Source: JAEUPI01 sp044222685 | Lineage (GTDB): Bacteria; Pseudomonadota; Gammaproteobacteria; Burkholderiales; Burkholderiaceae_C | Assembly (NCBI GenBank): GCA_044222685.1 | Contig: JBGAMU010000078.1 | Coordinates: forward strand, 1-18,409 | Reading direction: 5' to 3' | DNA length: 18,409 bases | Shown here: in pieces, positions 14,051 to 18,409 of the stretch | How positions within the stretch are numbered: position 1 is the stretch's first letter | Layout: every line of letters begins with the position of its first letter | The notes under the pieces: model-generated | Told to the model about the DNA's origin: nothing | The model's input: the letters and a program-made list of their open reading frames with translations, nothing else | Databases searched by the model: none | Translations under genes and position numbers: made by a program

Positions 14051-14743
14051 TCAGATCGACATGCGCTCGCGCACGCCGTCGCGGGCCATGTCGGCGCCCT
14101 TGCCGCGCGCGATGATCTCGCCGCGCTCCATCACCAGGTACTGATCGGCCAGCTCGGCGGCGAAGTCGTAGTACTGCTCGACCAGCACGATGGCCATCGT
14201 GCCGCGCTCGGCCAGCATGCGGATCACGCGGCCGATGTCCTTGATGATGCTGGGCTGGATGCCCTCGGTGGGCTCGTCGAGCAGCAGCAGTTTCGGCCCG
14301 GCGGCCAGCGCGCGGGCGATCGCCAGCTGCTGCTGCTGGCCGCCCGACAGATCGCCGCCGCGCCGGTGCAGCATCTGCTTGAGCACCGGGAACAGCTCGA
14401 AGAGTTCGGCCGGGATCGTGCTGCCGGCCGCCTGCGAGGCGAGACCCATGCGCAGGTTGTCCTCGACCGTCAGCCGGCCGAAGATCTCGCGCCCCTGCGG
14501 CACGTAGCCGACGCCGCGGCGCACGCGTTCGTAGGGCGTGGCGTCGGTGATCTCCTGGCCGTCGAGCAGCACGGTGCCGGTCTTCACCGGTACCACGCCC
14601 ATCAGGCACTTGAGCAGCGTGGTCTTGCCCACACCGTTGCGGCCGAGCACGACGGTGACCTCGCCGACGCGCGCCTCGAAGCCGACCTTGCGCAGGATGT
14701 GCGAGCCGCCGTAGTACTGGTTCACGTCCATCAGCTGCAGCAT
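14051..14743 (-). CDS. urtE: Urea ABC transporter ATP-binding protein UrtE
   Basis: This 230-residue ATPase is of the LivF/UrtE type. It has Walker A GRNGVGKTT (34-42), Q-loop YVPQGREIFGRLTVEDNL (80-97), signature LSGGQQQQLAIARAL (132-146), Walker B LLLLDEPTEGIQPSII (152-167) and the switch-region VEQYYDFA. TEGIQPSIIKDIG after Walker B is characteristic of UrtE and separates it from the branched-chain amino-acid homologue LivF. It is the last of the urt genes here and pairs with UrtD to power urea import through UrtB and UrtC. Its start lies one base from the urtD stop. High-affinity urea uptake of this type is usually induced under nitrogen limitation; no promoter is seen inside the cluster. 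Confidence 0.96.
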   Translation of the reverse strand: MLQLMDVNQYYGGSHILRKVGFEARVGEVTVVLGRNGVGKTTLLKCLMGVVPVKTGTVLLDGQEITDATPYERVRRGVGYVPQGREIFGRLTVEDNLRMGLASQAAGSTIPAELFELFPVLKQMLHRRGGDLSGGQQQQLAIARALAAGPKLLLLDEPTEGIQPSIIKDIGRVIRMLAERGTMAIVLVEQYYDFAAELADQYLVMERGEIIARGKGADMARDGVRERMSI

Positions 14744-14744
14744 G

Positions 14745-15628
<884 letters not shown>

Positions 15629-15632
<4 letters not shown>

Positions 15633-16750
15633 GCCCGCGGCTCCTTCCTGCGCCGCAGCAGGCCGATCAGTCCGTTCGGCAGGAACAGCGTCACCGCGAT
15701 GAACAGTGCGCCCAGGAAGAACAGCCAGAACTCCGGGAACGCAGCGGTGAACCAGCTCTTGGCGCCGTTGACGAAGAAGGCGCCGATGATCGGGCCGATC
15801 AGCGTGGCGCGTCCGCCCACCGCCGTCCAGATCGCGATCTCGATCGACGCGGCCGGGCTCATCTCGCTCGGATTGATGATGCCGACCTGCGGCACGTACA
15901 GCGCGCCGGCGATGGCGCACATCACGGCCGACAGCGTCCAGATGCTCAGCTTGTAGGCCACCGGGTTGTAGCCGGTGAACATGACACGGCTCTCGGCATC
16001 GCGGATCGCCTGCAGCACGCGGCCGTACTTGCTCTTCACGATCGCGCGCGCCATCAGGAAGAAGGCCACCAGCACGCAGCCGCTGATGGCGAACAGCGTG
16101 ACGCGCATCTGCGACGTGGCGACCGGAACGCCGAGGATGCGCTTGAAGTCGGTGAAGCCGTTGTTGCCGCCGAAGCCGGTCTCGTTGCGGAAGAACAGCA
16201 GCATCGCGGCGAAGGTCATCGCCTGCGTGATGATCGAGAAGTAAACGCCCTTGATGCGCGAGCGGAAGGCGAACCAGCCGAACACGAAGGCGAGCAGCCC
16301 CGGCACGATCACCACCATCGCGAGCTGGAAGACGAAGCTGTCGCTGAACGTCCAGTGCCAGGGAAACACCTTCCAGTTGAGGAAGACCATGAAGTCGGGC
16401 ATGTCGGCCTTGTACTGGCCGTCGCGGCCGATCTGCCGCATCAGGTACATGCCCATCGCGTAGCCGCCGAGCGAGAAGAACAGGCCGTGGCCGAGCGACA
16501 GGATGCCGGTGTAGCCCCAGATCAAATCCATCGCCAGCGCGCAGATCGCGTAGCAGGTGATCTTGCCGGCCAGGCTCACCGTGTAGTCGCTCAGGTGGAA
16601 CACGCTGCCCTCGGGCACCATCAGGTTGAGCACCGGCACACCGACGGTGATGACCACGAGCAGCGCGACCACCGCGATCCAGCCGCCGACACCGAGCAAT
16701 GCGCCGCGCGGGGGCAGCAGCGCGGGCAGAGGGGCGGCGGCGGTATTCAT
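15629..16750 (-). CDS. urtC: Urea ABC transporter permease UrtC
   Basis: This 373-residue inner-membrane permease is of the LivM type, with about eight to ten hydrophobic segments. The family signature WGYTGILSLGHGLFFSLGGY (78-97) is clear. FAFRSRIKGVYFSIITQAMTFA and VLQAIRDAESRVMFTGYNP, the latter corresponding to the ATPase-contact loop, follow in order. A periplasmic insert with KADMPDFMVFLNWKVFPWHW lies early in the protein and is typical of UrtC. The ATG at 16750 overlaps the urtB stop and its own stop overlaps the urtD start. It forms the urea channel with UrtB. Confidence 0.96.
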
Positions 16751-18369
16751 GCTTCGGCGCTCCGACCCTTCAATGCGAACAGCCCTTGCGGCCGCTTCTG
16801 AATGAAGACGACGATGAACACCAGCACCATGATCTTGGCCAGCACCGCGCCGGCAAAGCCTTCGAGGAACTTGTTGATCACACCGAGCCCGAGGCCGGCG
16901 ACGACGGTGCCGGTGAGCTGGCCCACGCCGCCCAGCACGACCACCATGAACGAGTCGACGATGTAGCTCTGGCCGAGGTCTGGCCCCACATTGCCGATCT
17001 GGCTCAAAGCGCAGCCGGCCAGCCCGGCGATGCCGGCGCCGAGTGCGAAGGCGGCCATGTCGACCCGCGCGGTATTGACGCCCACGCACGCGGCCATGCG
17101 GCGGTTCTGCGTCACGCCGCGCACGAACAGGCCGAGGCGCGTCTTCGCGATCAGCCAGGCCATGCCGGCCAGCACCAGCGCGGCGAAGACCAGGATCGCG
17201 ATGCGGTTGTACGGCAGCGTCAGGTTGGGCAGCACCTGCACGCCGCCCGACAGCCACGACGGGTTCTCGACACCGACGTTCTGCGCGCCGAAGGTCGAGC
17301 GCACGGTCTGCATCAGGATCAGGCTGATGCCCCAGGTGGCGAGCAGCGTCTCCAGCGGCCGGCCGTAGAGCCAGCGGATCACCGTGCGCTCCAGCAGCAC
17401 GCCCACCGCCGCCGAGACGACGAAGGAGACCGGGATCGCCACCAGGATGTAGGCGTCGAACCCCGCCGGCCACCAGCTGCGGAACAGGTTCTGCACGACG
17501 TAGGTGGCATAGGCGCCGATCATCATCAGCTCGCCGTGGGCCATGTTGATCACGCCCATCAGCCCGTAGGTGATGGCCAGGCCGAGCGCGACCAGCAGCA
17601 GGATGCTGCCGAGGCTGGCGCCGGTGAACAGCAGGCCGAAGCGTTCACCCCAGGCCAGCCGCGACTGCACCGAGTCGAGCGCGGCCTGGATCGCGGCCTT
17701 GACCTGCGGATCGGCCTCGGCGGCCAGGCGCTCGATCAGCAGCGAGCGCGTCGCCGGTTCGTGGCTGGCGGCCAGCGCACGGGCCGCCTGCAGGCGCTTG
17801 TCCTTGTCGCTGGAGGAGATCAGCACCGCCGACTTCAGCACGCCGAGCTGCGCCTTCAGCGCCGCGTCGGTCTCGCGCGCCTCGGCTTTCTCGAGCAGCG
17901 CGAGCTTGCCTTCGTCGACCTGGTCGCGCAGATCGAGCAGCGCCTTCGCGCGCACGTCACGCTGGTCCGACAGCAGCGCGAGCGCGGCCTGCGCCGACTC
18001 GAGCTCGCGGCGCATGCGGTTGTTGTTGACCACGTCTTCGGCGCCGGCGGGCAGCGTGGCCGCCGCGCCTGTGCCGGCCTCGACGGCCTTGCCGTCGCGC
18101 ACCACATAGGCCTTGCCACCGGCCACCTTAACCTCGTCGGCCAGCAGTGCCTGCAGAAACGACAGCAGCCCGGCATCACCGGCCACGACGCGCTCGTTCA
18201 GCGCGGCGATGCGCGCGTCGCTCTCCCCCGCGGCGATCGCGGCCGCCTGCTCGGGCGTGAGAGCCGAGGCAGGCAGCGCGAAAAGCGACAGGCAAAGGAG
18301 GACCCAGCGAAGCAGCACGCAGCACGCCCCAAGAGAAACATCAAACGAGGGCGGCGCAAGCCCGCCCAT
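16747..18369 (-). CDS. urtB: Urea ABC transporter permease UrtB, with long periplasmic N-terminal domain
   Basis: This is a 540-residue LivH-type permease. Residues about 17-37 form a signal/anchor segment ending LPASA. Residues about 38-240 are a helical, Ala/Leu/Glu/Lys-rich, HEAT-like region predicted to be periplasmic, and the membrane permease core starts near 245. The family motif MGVINMAHGELMMIGAY is at 271-287. Proteobacterial UrtB commonly carries such an N-terminal domain, while shorter homologues lack it; its role is unclear. ATG 18369 has no good ribosome site. GTG 18318, with GGGG upstream, would shorten the signal by 17 residues and is a fair alternative. The stop overlaps the urtC start. 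The expected urtA binding-protein gene would lie immediately beyond the window. Confidence 0.93.
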   Translation of the reverse strand: MGGLAPPSFDVSLGACCVLLRWVLLCLSLFALPASALTPEQAAAIAAGESDARIAALNERVVAGDAGLLSFLQALLADEVKVAGGKAYVVRDGKAVEAGTGAAATLPAGAEDVVNNNRMRRELESAQAALALLSDQRDVRAKALLDLRDQVDEGKLALLEKAEARETDAALKAQLGVLKSAVLISSSDKDKRLQAARALAASHEPATRSLLIERLAAEADPQVKAAIQAALDSVQSRLAWGERFGLLFTGASLGSILLLVALGLAITYGLMGVINMAHGELMMIGAYATYVVQNLFRSWWPAGFDAYILVAIPVSFVVSAAVGVLLERTVIRWLYGRPLETLLATWGISLILMQTVRSTFGAQNVGVENPSWLSGGVQVLPNLTLPYNRIAILVFAALVLAGMAWLIAKTRLGLFVRGVTQNRRMAACVGVNTARVDMAAFALGAGIAGLAGCALSQIGNVGPDLGQSYIVDSFMVVVLGGVGQLTGTVVAGLGLGVINKFLEGFAGAVLAKIMVLVFIVVFIQKRPQGLFALKGRSAEA

Positions 18370-18380
18370 TCAAGCGGACG

Positions 18381-18408
18381 CCGTGGATCCGGCTTCGCCG
18401 GTCCACGG
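18381..18408 (-). other. Strong stem-loop upstream of urtB
   Basis: CCGTGGA (18381-18387) pairs with TCCACGG (18402-18408), and inside it CCGGC (18389-18393) pairs with GCCGG (18397-18401) around a TTC loop, with one bulged base. Twelve mostly GC pairs make it very stable. It ends about a dozen bases before urtB. A hairpin between a binding-protein gene and its permease genes often protects the upstream mRNA or partly terminates, giving more binding protein than permease. A dispersed repeat is the alternative. Confidence 0.5.
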
Positions 18409-18409
18409 G

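Overview
The window is very GC-rich and densely packed, with strong GC3 bias. Its gene content (urtBCDE, a PuuE-type allantoinase, a UraD/allantoate amidohydrolase fusion, an rSAM/selenodomain-associated transferase pair) suggests a betaproteobacterium of the order Burkholderiales, perhaps near the Rubrivivax/Leptothrix/Methylibium group. That placement is inference from gene style, not a database match. I see no tRNA, rRNA, CRISPR array, insertion sequence or phage gene.

Region 1 (1-8658, plus strand) is a long, tightly overlapping purine/ureide nitrogen block. In order it holds a 5'-truncated GntR/FCD regulator, the allantoinase puuE, an OHCU decarboxylase fused to an M20 allantoate amidohydrolase, a second and atypical M20-family protein, a three-gene NMT1/SsuA-type ABC importer (binding protein, ATPase, permease), a guanine-deaminase-like protein and the urease accessory gene ureD. 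The enzymes cover guanine to xanthine, OHCU to allantoin, allantoin to allantoate, and allantoate to ureidoglycine/ureidoglycolate. Xanthine dehydrogenase, uricase, HIU hydrolase and ureidoglycolate lyase are not in the window. Most neighbours touch or overlap at stop/start codons. The main break is about 94 bases before the binding-protein gene, which contains hairpins and promoter-like sequence.

Region 2 (8740-9870, plus) is a nucleoside hydrolase, which would release bases from nucleosides and so feed region 1. Region 3 (9908-13031, minus) is an apparent four-gene unit read GST, TIGR04283 transferase, TIGR04282 transferase, APH-like phosphotransferase. Region 4 (13259-14026, plus) is a DUF4397 lipoprotein.

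Region 5 (14051-18369, minus) is urtB-urtC-urtD-urtE of the urea ABC transporter; urtA would lie just beyond the right edge. With ureD, the two ends of the window frame one theme: harvesting nitrogen from nucleosides, purines, ureides and urea. No urease structural genes are present.

The best candidates for new biology are the second M20 protein, in which three of the five expected metal ligands appear replaced, and the transporter of unknown substrate embedded with it in the ureide operon.
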